This document shows positions 31,214-42,361 of a DNA stretch of 64,000 nt, one piece after another. Position 1 is the first letter of the stretch. Each line of letters begins with the position of its first letter. The stretch spans positions 129,338,917 through 129,402,916 of the forward strand of contig BTPG01000007.1 in assembly GCA_036245525.1 (NCBI GenBank), given 5' to 3'. Position numbers and translations under genes: made by a program. This DNA comes from Semisulcospira habei. Its lineage: Eukaryota > Mollusca > Gastropoda > Semisulcospiridae. Below the pieces are notes generated by a model. That model did not search any database. It saw nothing but the letters and a program-made list of their open reading frames with translations, and was not told the origin of the DNA.

Positions 31214-31950
31214 GGCTTAGCAGGGCAGACAACACACAGTCAACAACTAAACCTGTAATAAGTAGTCATTGTTATCATTATTATCAATATCACTACCTGA
31301 AATGAAATTATCAAATTATAAAAATGAAATTAAAATTATTTGATTTATCTTTTTTCACTAAATGATGGACTGACTGAACACTTCTTCTTTTTCATCAATA
31401 CATCTACAGGGTTAAGCTACACAGAACTCGAAAAACGCGGAGAATCGAAACAAAAAACGTTCTTTCCCCAAAACCTCAACGAACATGTGCAGAAAACAAT
31501 GGTAAACCGTTAATCTGAGGCACAGTTTTAGTCAAATTATTTCACACAAACTCTTGCCTTTTTTAAGATTTCTGCCAGTAGATGCAAACAGCAAGAGACG
31601 TCTTTTACCCCAGGAATGCAATTCAACTGTCAACACAGCAAAATATTACAATATTTCGCTGCTAAGCTACGGTCGCTCGGTCGCTCGCGCCATGTTCGCA
31701 TGCTACGCTTCCGGTGTGGTCAAAGCAAGGGAAGCAACTTTGTCAAGCTGCAACAAAACTGGCTCATTCTAGAAGATTTCAAGTCCTACTATCAAGAAAT
31801 TTAAAAATAAAATGAATAAATAACCTCAATTTTTGATTTTCGGCAAGGCTGGAGAAGCCGATCGCTTTAACTACAGAAACTTACAGTCGTAATCAGGAAA
31901 GAAAGGGTTAATAGTTCACAACTACTCGGAGCCGTCCGGCTGCGGCAGTC
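31214..31950 (-). promoter_or_regulatory. Probable PAGR1 5' untranslated and promoter region
   Basis: Upstream of the PAGR1 start on the minus strand. An acceptor-like TTATTACAG at about 31250 and a GC-richer patch with repeated GGTCGCTCG at 31665-31700 are compatible with a leader intron and first exon. No TATA box is evident. Position only; weak. Confidence 0.3.
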
Positions 31951-32114
31951 AATATGATGGCGTTCTTGTTCAATAGTGATGTCTTTTCATTGAATAATCA
32001 TGGCTGCACAATGAAAGACCAACTGAACCTTTCTCATAACATAGTTTAAATGTCGTATCAGTAATAAATGACTTTCGGCTGACCTCTTCTCAGTTCTCCC
32101 TTTCTAGGCAGTGC

Positions 32115-32116
<2 letters not shown>

Positions 32117-32145
<29 letters not shown>

Positions 32146-32162
32146 CCCCCCCCCCCCCCCCC
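32117..32162. repeat. Poly-C tract
   Basis: About 45 C with one or two G. Length may be unreliable in the assembly. Confidence 0.9.
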
Positions 32163-32379
32163 GCGCCCCGGCCTAGAGTATATTCACACCGTGACCTTAC
32201 ACGGCTCACGTCAATGTGAAAAGATTGGTAGACAATCTTAGTTAAAGTGAGACAATGAAAGCCAGACACTGCTGAGTACTGACCGGATCCGCACAGCATT
32301 TCCGGCCACCAGTACTGCGTTTTGTCGTCTTTGTAGTTCAGAATGCTCAGTGTTGTCCGCCAGTGTTGTCAAGTTGTTG

Positions 32380-32490
32380 TCGGTTTCCTCATAGACGTTT
32401 GTGTGCTGGTCTGTGATTTTGGACCGGCTTACGACCAGTAGATGCCTCCGGCCCGGGTCCAAAATCACAGACCTACACACATTTAACGCA
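32380..32490. repeat. Hairpin element with AAAATCACAGACC arms
   Basis: GGTCTGTGATTTTGGACC at 32408-32425 pairs with GGTCCAAAATCACAGACC at 32457-32474. A similar pair occurs at 37150-37200. Confidence 0.7.
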
Positions 32491-32507
32491 TATTCTAACA
32501 AATAACT

Positions 32508-32640
32508 TGAATCCAGACCAAAAGTTAAGGTGACTGCCAAGCGTGTAATACTTGCGGTATGCAAAGAAGTACCCAACGGAGAAAGAAACACGCTTAGAAA
32601 AGACGGGTACAACACAATTTATTAATATTTCGGGTAAATA
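32508..32640. repeat. Dispersed repeat (GTACCCAACGGAGAAAG family)
   Basis: Shares CCAGACCAAAA, GCCAAGCGTGTAATA and AAGAAGTACCCAACGGAGAA with the inverted-repeat insertion at 48442-48588. Weaker copies are near 36535 and 55915. Confidence 0.7.
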
Positions 32641-33095
32641 CCCTTTGTCAAAATAGACAAACAAACAAACAGAGAGATTAGCCGCTACTTATCTTCATTG
32701 GCAGAAGGAATGTCTATATTCTAACAATACTGGTAACTTCACTAGCCAATGATGATTTCAGGCCGGCCCGGGGACCCGCGACTGAATTCAAGTTCGCAAG
32801 CTTTGAGAGTCTGTAGCCCCCCGATGAGTCAGTTATGCCGTTACTACTGCGTTGTCACGCTACCGCCTAGACTATTCCAAGCGTGATTCCGAAATGACGA
32901 GTTTAAAATATAACCATTGACTATATATACTAAAAGCTGGACATTGTTCGAACTGTGCTATGCAGTGCTTCTACAAACAAAACAAAGAAACAAAACCAAA
33001 AAAAAAAGTTTCTTAACCTTCATAAAAAATTTTGAGATTTTGTCTCATCGAGGTACTCGCACGCACGCACACACTGACACACCAAAATGTTACAC

Positions 33096-33096
<1 letters not shown>

Positions 33097-33142
<46 letters not shown>

Positions 33143-33216
33143 ACGCGCGCATGCACGCACACACTGACAAACACACTGGCACACACGCCGCGCGCGCGTG
33201 CACGCACGCACGCACA

Positions 33217-33251
<35 letters not shown>

Positions 33252-33265
33252 GACACACCAAAATG

Positions 33266-33324
<59 letters not shown>

Positions 33325-33425
33325 ACACACACACACACACAAACAGCTACACACAAACAGCTACACACACACACCGCCGCGCACGCACGCACACTGACAC
33401 ACACACGCACGCACACACACAAGAA
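33097..33425. repeat. (CA)n compound microsatellite
   Basis: About 330 bp of CA with CACG variants, broken twice by related short stretches containing GACACACCAAAATGT. The open frames through it are simple-repeat artefacts. Confidence 0.95.
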
Positions 33426-33500
33426 ACCGCCACTAGTTTTCCTTCCTTTATTTGCCACTAAAAGAGAAAAACGATCATTTTTGAGTGCATATATTTACTT

Positions 33501-34000
33501 NNNNNNNNNNNNNNNNNNNNNNNNNNNNNNNNNNNNNNNNNNNNNNNNNNNNNNNNNNNNNNNNNNNNNNNNNNNNNNNNNNNNNNNNNNNNNNNNNNNN
33601 NNNNNNNNNNNNNNNNNNNNNNNNNNNNNNNNNNNNNNNNNNNNNNNNNNNNNNNNNNNNNNNNNNNNNNNNNNNNNNNNNNNNNNNNNNNNNNNNNNNN
33701 NNNNNNNNNNNNNNNNNNNNNNNNNNNNNNNNNNNNNNNNNNNNNNNNNNNNNNNNNNNNNNNNNNNNNNNNNNNNNNNNNNNNNNNNNNNNNNNNNNNN
33801 NNNNNNNNNNNNNNNNNNNNNNNNNNNNNNNNNNNNNNNNNNNNNNNNNNNNNNNNNNNNNNNNNNNNNNNNNNNNNNNNNNNNNNNNNNNNNNNNNNNN
33901 NNNNNNNNNNNNNNNNNNNNNNNNNNNNNNNNNNNNNNNNNNNNNNNNNNNNNNNNNNNNNNNNNNNNNNNNNNNNNNNNNNNNNNNNNNNNNNNNNNNN
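33501..34000. other. Assembly gap
   Basis: Exactly 500 N, probably a scaffold gap of unknown true size next to the CA microsatellite. Confidence 0.98.
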
Positions 34001-34399
34001 ATGATGTCGATTATATCAGAACACTTTTTCTGGCGGCACTGCCATAAAGTTCAACCGCTATGGAAACTGTGCGTGTGTAAAGACTGACTACATATACAGA
34101 GCTACTGGAAAAGAAATTTCACTGACAGAGTCTACTGTGCTGTTTGGTTATCAAACTCAGAATGTGAAGAGAAAAAAAAAAAACGAGAGTAAAAATTATC
34201 AACCATTTGATCTTAATTGCCCAAAAATGACAATTAGCAAATTCAAGTATGGAAGTCAGCTGAACATAATGTGTGATGTTCGAGAATGAAGTTAATCTAA
34301 GAGTAGGTACACGTGAGTGTATCGAATTGTAGATATCATATATATAAAACCATGTTTGGTAATATAACAAAAGGTACATTTACATTATTACACGAATGT

Positions 34400-34499
34400 T
34401 ACTAATCCTTTGCTGTCGGTAGTCCTTTTTGCCGAGGTGATCCCTGCGGCGATTCCCGCAGAAGTCGCATGAGAGCACTACCTTCAACTGAGGGGTTAA
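34400..34499. mobile_element. Family D hairpin MITE
   Basis: CTTTGCTGTCGGTAGTCC on the left and CTACCTTCAACTGAGGGGTTAA on the right. The pairing is imperfect. Confidence 0.55.
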
Positions 34500-34552
34500 T
34501 ATGCCATCGCTGCACGCGGCAGTTACCAAACTCTCAAACAAAAATTAAAAAA

Positions 34553-34557
<5 letters not shown>

Positions 34558-34641
<84 letters not shown>
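34558..34641. repeat. (TAA)n microsatellite
   Basis: 28 uninterrupted TAA units. Confidence 0.95.
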
Positions 34642-34643
<2 letters not shown>

Positions 34644-35111
34644 CGATGCAAAAAATAGGGGTGGGGGTGGGGAAGAAGGGGCGTGTGTGTGTGTGGGGAG
34701 GGGGGGGGGGGAGGCAACGAGATACTCTGCTCCCCAACATTTGCTTTGGGGGTCCAGGGTTCCCTTGTTCCTACACCACCGCCATGATTCCCTGCACAGG
34801 CATAGGCTCATGAGAATCTATGCTTTATGCAGGGAAAAAAAAAAAGCATGGATTAGTTTCATTTTCATCACTTCTCAGACTGAGATAATCGCATGGTTTA
34901 AAAGTCTACAAATCTATCCTCGTCTAACGCACACAGACACTAAAGACGTTTGAATGCCTCTGGTTCTTAGCTTGGATAAAAAATCTCACAACTTGATCTA
35001 ATTATAGTGCGTCATTGCAATGCTCGTGAACCACGGTATTTGCTAATGATTTCAAGACAGACAGTCTTTCTTTCTCTCAAAAAGGCAACTTTACCAGACT
35101 GACCAATTTTT

Positions 35112-35216
35112 TTAACCCCTTGCGTGTCGGTAGCGGTTTTAGTCGCGATGATTCCTTTAGGATGATTCCTTAGGAATCATCGCGACAAAAACCGCTACCG
35201 ACACGCAAAGGGTTAA
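35112..35216. mobile_element. TTAA-ended hairpin MITE, family D, near-perfect
   Basis: 105 bp from TTAACCCCTTGCGTGTCGGT to ACCGACACGCAAAGGGTTAA, folding on itself nearly end to end. The best preserved family D copy. Confidence 0.85.
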
Positions 35217-36128
35217 AACTAAGCAGTGTGTACATAAGCCTGCTGCTACTCCCGGCATACGGGCATGAGTAGGTCAAACTAGTGAGATGAAAAGGTTAAA
35301 ATATGAAAATCAGCTGAAAACTGCCTTCCGAGTCTGATCCTCTCGTGTGTAAAATTGCTTAACATAAATGCATGTCCCGTGACTGATGTCCACTTCCCAA
35401 ATTGACGTAGATCAAGTAGTATTTGTATCTCCCTTACAATGAGAACGCACGTGCTTTGATGAAAACTTTATTTTACGTCTGACACACTTCAGGGAAAGGG
35501 AGGGGGGGTAGGGGGGGGGGCGGGGCGGGGGTCGAAGGGAATAAAATTTGGGTTATAAAAACTAGAAAAACCTCAGATCTCGCTCTTCGTACCTGAGCTG
35601 GGTACAAACAGTCGGGTAGACAACATTCATTCTCGTGAATTTAGTCAGGTATTCGGGTTAAAAATAAAAAAAAAAAAAAAAAAAAAAAAAACACCTTTCT
35701 CTGAACGAAGAGGTTATCAAAACTTCTTTCAGGCCCCAAAGAAATTGTTGCGCAAAAAAAAGTAGTTCACGAGCATTACGCACACTATAGTAGCGATACA
35801 TTTTTACACTAAATGTACAAAACAAACTCCCAGCAAGCATGGACACCCCGGGCCGACGCTGGCCATAGCTGACACGCGCACGGCAGTGCCCGGGGCAGCT
35901 ATGGCCGACGACGGCCTGGGGACATTTTGTTCCCTGGGCTGTGGTAGCGAAAAATGACTCATATCAAAACTGGCAACTAAGACTGTTGACACAGTTCTTT
36001 CATTTACACGTATTTACATAATTATATACACTCTTACAATCAAATTGACTGAAATTTTGTCAGACTGTGACGATAAACCGTACCGTTTGCACGAGTACTC
36101 CCCGGATAGACCCACTCGCGGAGAGTAC

Positions 36129-36196
36129 GCCACAAGTACACTTCTATTCAAATGAGATGCTGTGGCATCTCATTTGAATAGAAGTGTACTTGTGGC
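36129..36196. repeat. 32-bp perfect inverted repeat with 4-base loop
   Basis: Arms 36129-36160 and 36165-36196 (GCCACAAGTACACTTCTATT and on). Wider, weaker symmetry (GAGTACTCCCC / GGAGAGTACTC) extends to 36090-36240. Confidence 0.9.
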
Positions 36197-36326
36197 GTCA
36201 GTACTCCCCGACTGTGTCTATTTTTGGAGAGTACTCCCGCAAACGGCACTGACGAGAAGGGAACACGAAAAGTCCTGTCCCTTGAGGAAAAGAAGGGGAT
36301 TGTTTATTCCGAGGAAACAAAATCGC

Positions 36327-36440
36327 CGTCATCATCATCATTATCATCATGGTCGTCGTCGTTGTTTTCGTTGTCATCATCATCATCATCGTCGTCGTCG
36401 TCGTCGTTGTCTTCGTCATCATCATCATCGTCGACGTCGT
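36327..36440. repeat. (TCA/TCG)n trinucleotide tract
   Basis: Imperfect ATC/GTC repeat. Open frames through it (poly-His, poly-Ser) have no other support. Confidence 0.85.
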
Positions 36441-36980
36441 CAGTCGTCATCGCCGCTAGCTTCTACCTTGATCTGTAGCCTGAGGCCGAAAAAATCCGTT
36501 CACAGAGGCTGTCCATAAACGATACAAACAAAATCCCATCGAAGAAAGAAACCCGCTTAGGAAGGGCAAGTACGACATAATACTTGTCCATTTTAAGCCG
36601 ACAATGACCCGCCGGGCTTATATAACAATTCGCTACAAGAAAAATCGTAGAAAACATCCCAAATTAATAACGACCTGTCGTAATTCTGTAACAATTCACC
36701 GCAAAATCTGCATGCAATATCAGAAAATCTGTAACTCTGTAACAATTCACCACAAAATTGTAGAAAACACTCAAGCACTAATCGCGTGTACAAAGAGTTG
36801 TCGTAGGAAGTCCAGCTTGTTATTGGTAATAATACACGCATTTGACAATGAATCGTTTTTAGACCAGGTTCAACCTCGCGCCATAATAAAAATTAAAAAA
36901 AAAAAAAACCGCCACTGTCATCTGTCATTCCCTCTTGTTATCGTGAGGAAATACAGTTGACAAAAGATCTTCGACCTTAA

Positions 36981-37035
36981 ATGGCCCGCGCACATCTGTG
37001 CGCGGGCCAGCTAAGGCTGATGTCGACTCGAGGAC
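36981..37035. repeat. Hairpin family E (GGCCCGCGCAC)
   Basis: GGCCCGCGCACATCTGTGCG followed by CGGGCC. The same GC-rich hairpin occurs near 44480, 53100 and 53455, each followed by a GCTAAGGC- or GATGGCTGA-type sequence. Confidence 0.75.
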
Positions 37036-37440
37036 CTTTTGCATACCGTCACTGCAAAAGACACCGACATTTCTTTTAGAAAGGGTGCGAAGTATGAACT
37101 GGTTATAAGATTCACAGCCGAGAAGCCTCTGCCGGGGATGTGCGTTTGTCCGTGATTTTGGACCTTATGTCTATAGCCGACAGGTCCCAAAACACAGACC
37201 AGAGCACAGAGCGTAGAAAATCACAAATCACAATTGAAAGTTCACCCTGTAGAAAAAAGTTCTCTGACAACACGGCGTACACCACTCAGACGTACGCAAA
37301 GCACATTGATTATCACAATAAACTGGTTTCGTACTGAAAAATGCGACATGTTGCCATCAACCATCTTTTCCGCAAGAAGAAAGTGGTATTCAACACAGGT
37401 TCTTTCTCAAGAGAAATCTTGAAAAGCAAAACGTGCAACC

Positions 37441-37505
37441 TGTCATTAAAGACTACCATTATAGGTGGCTAAAGCCACCTAAATGATAGTCTTTAATGAC
37501 AGGTG
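37441..37505. repeat. Hairpin with CATTAAAGACTATCATT arms
   Basis: TGTCATTAAAGACTACCATT pairs with AATGATAGTCTTTAATGACA around GGTGGCTAAAGCCACC. Related hairpins are at 39660-39722 and 55025-55090. Confidence 0.8.
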
Positions 37506-37885
37506 CTTTCTCAAGATAAGCGTCCAAGGGCAAAAAGTGTAACTTGTCATTAAAAACAATCATTAATGATGGTCGCTAATGACAGGTGATCTCTCACACG
37601 GGTGGTCGCTAAAAACAGGTCCTGCTTTAGTAAGAACGTCGTAGCAATAACTACCTGATATTTCAAACTTCATTGCCCAACGCACGCAATTATCACACCT
37701 GGCCACAATTCGATCTCTCACTTTTGTCGCAGGTAATGAATGAGGGGTGGGGAGGAAGGGTGGATTAATGCAACAACAGCGCAAAGGCAGTGCTAAATTA
37801 GCCTGGTGATTAGAGGGCTGCGTATGCGTGAAGGGCCGGACCTGCTCCAGCCTAAAAAAGGGATAATAGGTCACAATATGCAACG

Positions 37886-38040
37886 TGAATGTTCTGTGTT
37901 TATGTACAGTGTGTGAGTGAATGCGCGTGTTTCACGTGAGCGTGCTTGTTGGGTTCAGTTCGCGGCGGCGCTTTGAGCCGATTTTCAATTGGGATAAAGC
38001 GCCTATTTAATGCGCTTATTATTATTATTATTATTATTAT
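37886..38040 (+). mobile_element. 5'-truncated tRNA-derived SINE
   Basis: Matches the 3' half of the SINE at 50967-51405 (TTCAGTTCGCGGCGGCGCTT, GGGATAAAGCGCCTATTTAA) and ends in ATT repeats and a T run. Confidence 0.8.
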
Positions 38041-38198
38041 TTTTTTTTTTTTTTTTTTTGTTAGTTAAATATTTCTCAGTATGTTTCACAATAATGCCGG
38101 ACAAAAGGGCTAACGGACTTATAACGTTTGAATGTCTTAAAACAAATGACTTACCTGCTTTCCCCTTTGAGCGAAACATAACCTCATTGGGCATTTAT

Positions 38199-38417
38199 TT
38201 AACCCATTCAGCCCTGACGCACTACAGCAGGAGATGGGTCGACCATGATAATTTAAGGGCTGGAAGTGCCAGATTAGCTTGGCGCCTGTCGGCGCCAAGC
38301 TAATATGGCACCACCCTTGAATTATCATGCTCGATCCATCTCCTGCAACCGGTGCATAGTCATTAGATGACACCTCCAAAATTTTGGGAAATACGGCCGT
38401 CGGGCTGAATGAGTTAA
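38199..38417. mobile_element. TTAA-ended hairpin MITE, family A
   Basis: 219 bp with 16-bp terminal inverted repeats TTAACCCATTCAGCCC and GGGCTGAATGAGTTAA. Hairpin core GCCAGATTAGCTTGGCGCC. Confidence 0.88.
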
Positions 38418-38464
38418 ACAAACCCTGATGGTCAATACTTTCATGTACCACATGTATTTATGTA

Positions 38465-38633
<169 letters not shown>

Positions 38634-38639
38634 ATAAGA

Positions 38640-38803
38640 TGAATGCTGAGTGTTAATATTCATGTATACATGATGTTGTTAGACTGAGTTTAAATTTTTT
38701 GTAATTCATTGTTTTCAATTGTTGTTGCCTGAAATGATGTGTGTAAATATAGCGTTTTATAATAATAATACTAATAATAATAATACTAATAATACTAATA
38801 ATA

Positions 38804-38851
<48 letters not shown>

Positions 38852-38960
38852 CTATTTATATTGTAGATGTTAGCAAAGGTAAGTTTGTAAAATGACGATT
38901 TGTTTCTGTCAAAAGTGTGACTTTTTACCATTGATAAATAAAGTTTCATCATCATCATCA
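38640..38960 (+). mobile_element. LINE 3' end
   Basis: Non-coding, with an inserted (ATT)n tract, then GGTAAGTTTGTAAAATGACG and a tail ATTGATAAATAAAGTTTCA plus (TCA)n. Similar tails end the LINE fragments at 60811 and 62140. Confidence 0.65.
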
Positions 38961-39205
38961 GCATCCATCCGCTTTGTACGTGGAAAAGTTTTTCAGTTAC
39001 GCGCAAAGGACAGAAGGGGAAAAAAATTGTGAAAAGAAGGGCAGAAAGTCCTTGTTTAGGCAAGACAACATTGACGGCACGTTGTTTCGGCACATTTTAA
39101 CAAACCATGCCCGCCATGTAGAAGATCGCGTTAAACTCTTCACTGCCAACGCTCGTACCACAAAAACCCCACAGTTAAAAAAAAAAACTACATATGCAAT
39201 AAGTC

Positions 39206-39289
39206 CAGCAAGAGGCATAGACCCTCAAGAGCCCCCGCATCTACCAGGGCGTATGAGGATCTACGACCCTTGCAGGTGGATCGTGTTAA
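39206..39289. repeat. Family B MITE, decayed
   Basis: AGCAAGAGGCATAGACCCTC with a poor inverted partner (GCGTATGAGGATCTACGACC). Ends next to the family C hairpin. Confidence 0.6.
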
Positions 39290-39291
39290 AG

Positions 39292-39372
39292 TTAACTCTT
39301 TCGAGACGTGTCGCATCCGGATTCGCGGCTTTACGCCGCGAATCCGGATGCGACACGTCTCGAAAGAATTAA
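39292..39372. mobile_element. TTAA-ended hairpin MITE, family C
   Basis: 81-bp near-perfect palindrome: TTAACTCTTTCGAGACGTGT, loop at GGCTTTACGCC, closing with ACACGTCTCGAAAGAATTAA. Confidence 0.85.
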
Positions 39373-39580
39373 TCCGTTCAATACCAGCTGACGCAGACTG
39401 TGTTTCTGCAATCTTCAACACCCAAAAGCCCTGGCTGTACAAGGAACATGGATTCAAAGTGATACCAGCAAGAGGCATAGATCCTCATGAGCCCCCGCAA
39501 CTGCGGGGGCTCATGAGGATCTATGCCTCTTGCAGTTGGGTGGTGTGTAGATTTTCTCGGCACTGACTGAACGGGTTGAC
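39369..39580. mobile_element. Family B MITE sharing a TTAA with family C
   Basis: Begins at the TTAA that ends 39292-39372 (TTAATCCGTTCAATACCAGC) and ends CACTGACTGAACGGGTTGA. Hairpin arms AGAGGCATAGATCCTCATGA and complement at 39470-39536. Confidence 0.75.
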
Positions 39581-40299
39581 CTGCAGCCATTTATTGGCAG
39601 ATCTGCACAGAAAGACTAACACAGAACAAGTCTTGAGCGACCTAGCACCCTTATGAAAGATCACCTTTAATTAAAGGCCATCGTTCAGGTGGGCTGAACG
39701 ATGGTCTTTAATGAGAGGTGACACATTTTGTTCTTGAAGATTTCTTCAGAAAACACCTGTCTTTCAGGATCACTTTTTTATTAAAAAAAATTTTTTTTTT
39801 TTTTTATTTGGTTGCTGAAAAGAGGTTCTGCAGTAGATGGTAATAGACCACGATATTTGGTCAAGTAGAAAAAACGTTCCTTGTCAACGTCAACACAAAG
39901 CTATGGGACTCACGTGGGACCTAAATATGAACACTACATGATTTAGGCAACTTAACCCTTTCATTTCCAACCACAATAAAACTGAAATCACAGCAGCACC
40001 CGTTTCGAGCAAACACCATTTTCTTTTTTTTTTTTTTGGCAATGAAGTGGTCTTAAAGAGAGGTGCCGTATCAACAACAACAAAAATGTTGAAAGGCCAC
40101 CACCCCACCCCCACCTCCCCCCCCCCCCTCAAAAAAAGTCATAGAAAAAAAAGGTGGCTACATCAATGACAGGTGACCTCTCGTGATGTTGGTCGCTCAG
40201 AACAGGTTGTGTTGAAATCGCCGCATACTGAAAGCCCGCAAACCGTTCTGTTTTAAACAAAATTTCAAAAAAAGAAATAGCTATGAGTTGTGCCCATTA

Positions 40300-40398
40300 T
40301 AGGCATAGATCCTCATGAGCACCCGCGTTCGCACTCGAGGATCTACGCATCTTGCATTTGGGTATCGTTTGCATTTGCCCCGGGAGTGAAAGGGTTAA
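40300..40398. mobile_element. Family B MITE, right part
   Basis: AGGCATAGATCCTCATGAGC hairpin, imperfect, ending GGGAGTGAAAGGGTTAA. Confidence 0.6.
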
Positions 40399-40659
40399 AT
40401 ATGTATATTAATTCTAGCCTGCCTGCAATTTAATGGGATTTGCTATGTTTTCGATGAGAACACTATATATAATACATCAATGAAATCGAGAGATGACTGC
40501 TAGCAAAGGTGCTTAGCGGGGAATAACCACGGCAAAATCTGACGGGGGACGCAACAGACCTTTGTTACACGTTCATTCCAGGATATGGTGAGATCTGGGT
40601 AGGCAACAACAACAACAACAAAATAAATAAATAAAGAAAGAAACAAAGAAATAAAACAC

Positions 40660-40720
40660 TAGTAAGGGAGAGAACTGTTCACCTCAGACCAATGATCACA
40701 GTTCTCTCCCTTATAGTGCT
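40660..40720. repeat. Hairpin with AAGGGAGAGAACTGT arms
   Basis: GTAAGGGAGAGAACTGTTCA pairs with ATCACAGTTCTCTCCCTTAT. Confidence 0.7.
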
Positions 40721-40799
40721 CTTTTTACACTACCGTCACTTAGTTCACCAAGTACAAGAACTGAAATACTCGGTCCAGCCTACAAGCCAGCCGATTCGA

Positions 40800-40870
40800 C
40801 ATCCAAGAGGCATCGAGTCTCATGAGCCCCTGCAGTCGCAGGGGATCATGAGAATCTATGCCTCTTGAAT
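40800..40870. repeat. Family B hairpin core
   Basis: AAGAGGCATCGAGTCTCATG, GAGCCCCTGCAG centre, then CATGAGAATCTATGCCTCTT. Confidence 0.7.
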
Positions 40871-40892
40871 GTAGGTATCGGTTCTCTGTACG

Positions 40893-41279
40893 AGGAGGTC
40901 AGCAGCCCGGTTAGTCCTTCGTAAAAAACGCACTGATCATGTCACACCACTGCTAAAGCATCTCCACTGGCTACCTGTCAAACAGAGAATAGAGTACAAG
41001 CTGGCCACTTTGGCATACAAACACTATGACAATACGCTTCCTGCATATCTGTCTTCTTCCCTTGCATCACACAATCCTAGTAGAAGTCTACGTTCAAGCT
41101 CACAAAAACTGCTCGTTCAGCCCAGAGTCAGCCTAAAAACTGCTGGTGCCCGTTCTTTCAGTTATCAGGCCCCTCACGTCTGGAACTCACTTCCACTGCA
41201 TGTCCGTCTTTCCCCTACCCTGTTGACCTTCAAAACACATTTGAAGACCCATCTTTTCCAGGTAGCATATCAAGATTAG
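40893..41279 (+). pseudogene. LINE ORF2 C-terminal domain
   Basis: Open from RRSAARLVLRKKRTDHVTPL and LKHLHWLPVKQRIEYKLATL through RSFSYQAPHVWNSLPLHVRL to KTHLKTHLFQV. This is the post-RT region of a CR1/L2-group LINE. A GT microsatellite (41333-41518) and a 3' end with GGGTGCTATATAAAAACTAT plus (TTA)n follow, so the LINE runs to about 41700. The RT is missing; it is a dead 5'-truncated copy. Confidence 0.75.
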
Positions 41280-41332
41280 CTTAGTCTGGATGTGCTGCCT
41301 GGAAATGTTGGTTGTTTCCCCATGTAGATAGG

Positions 41333-41520
<188 letters not shown>

Positions 41521-41734
41521 CGTGTTAGGAATGCGCCTACATGGTGCGAGCAGATGTTTATCAAAGAGTGAATGTGTTCTAATTTTTTCTCCTTTTTAAT
41601 TTGTATTTTTTATTTTTTATGTGCTGTATAGCGCTCCGAGCTTGCTGTTCGTGGGGAAGGGTGCTATATAAAAACTATGTATTATTATTATTATTATTAA
41701 TATAAGGTTTAGTTTGGAGGACAATTAAAAAATT

Positions 41735-41798
41735 TGGCAATCTTGTTAGTTATTTGGGTTTAATGCCGAGCAGGCGACTAAGGCCATTTCACGGCGGT
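41735..41798 (-). mobile_element. SINE 3' end fragment
   Basis: GTTTAATGCCGAGCAGGCGA then CTAAGGCCAT. On the minus strand it ends CGGCATTAAACCC plus an AACTAAC-type tail. Similar to 59284-59345. Confidence 0.6.
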
Positions 41799-41829
41799 TG
41801 GCAATCTTGATCTTATCTCTCCATGCATT

Positions 41830-41992
41830 CTTCAAGGGTGGTGTCAGAATACTCCTATCTTCAGGCGCTTTCATGTACCACCCTCTGAACTATCATGGCT
41901 GATCTGTCTCCAGCGCTGTGTAGCTCTTCGGAGGACATCCCCCAAATTGGACAAGAATGGAAATTAAGGTTTTAGTGGTCAAAGCGTTAACC
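41830..41992. mobile_element. Family A MITE, decayed
   Basis: TTCAAGGGTGGTGTCAGAAT and ACTATCATGGCTGATCTGTC landmarks, ending AAAGCGTTAACCCC. The central hairpin is degraded. Confidence 0.5.
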
Positions 41993-42270
41993 CCTTCGTG
42001 CATGCGGCCACCGCTACTGTAAACAGTACCAGTGGGTGCATGAACAACAAGAACGTTCAGAGTCGTCGAACGCCTGTGGCAGGGTTGAGGCGGTGTGACC
42101 TATTTCGACCGTACAATTGTATGTGTTAACACGCTTGTGTATGCAGCCGAGGCCGCATGCACAAGGGGGTTAACACATAAGTCAAAAGTGGAGCAGATTC
42201 CGTGGCAAATCAAAGGTCGAGTGACGTCAGTGTCCATGGCGTGGAAAGTCCACATAGATATAATCAGAGT

Positions 42271-42276
42271 TTTATT
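42271..42276 (-). terminator. Polyadenylation signal AATAAA for the sushi gene
   Basis: AATAAA on the minus strand, 86 nt downstream of the stop codon at 42362. Confidence 0.55.
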
Positions 42277-42361
42277 TCACACCGCTCAAGCAATGAACAC
42301 TATCTCACGGTGATGGAAAGTCTGTGGATTAGGTCAAAGGTGGCTATGACGTCATGTGACG

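Noticed and set aside
32917..34047. 376-codon open frame across the CA repeat and the gap
   Set aside because: It consists of TH-repeat peptide and unknown residues from N; a microsatellite artefact.
36162..36518. His/Arg- and Ser-rich frames at 36.2-36.5 kb
   Set aside because: Derived from the TCA/TCG trinucleotide tract; no start context, splice sites or homology.
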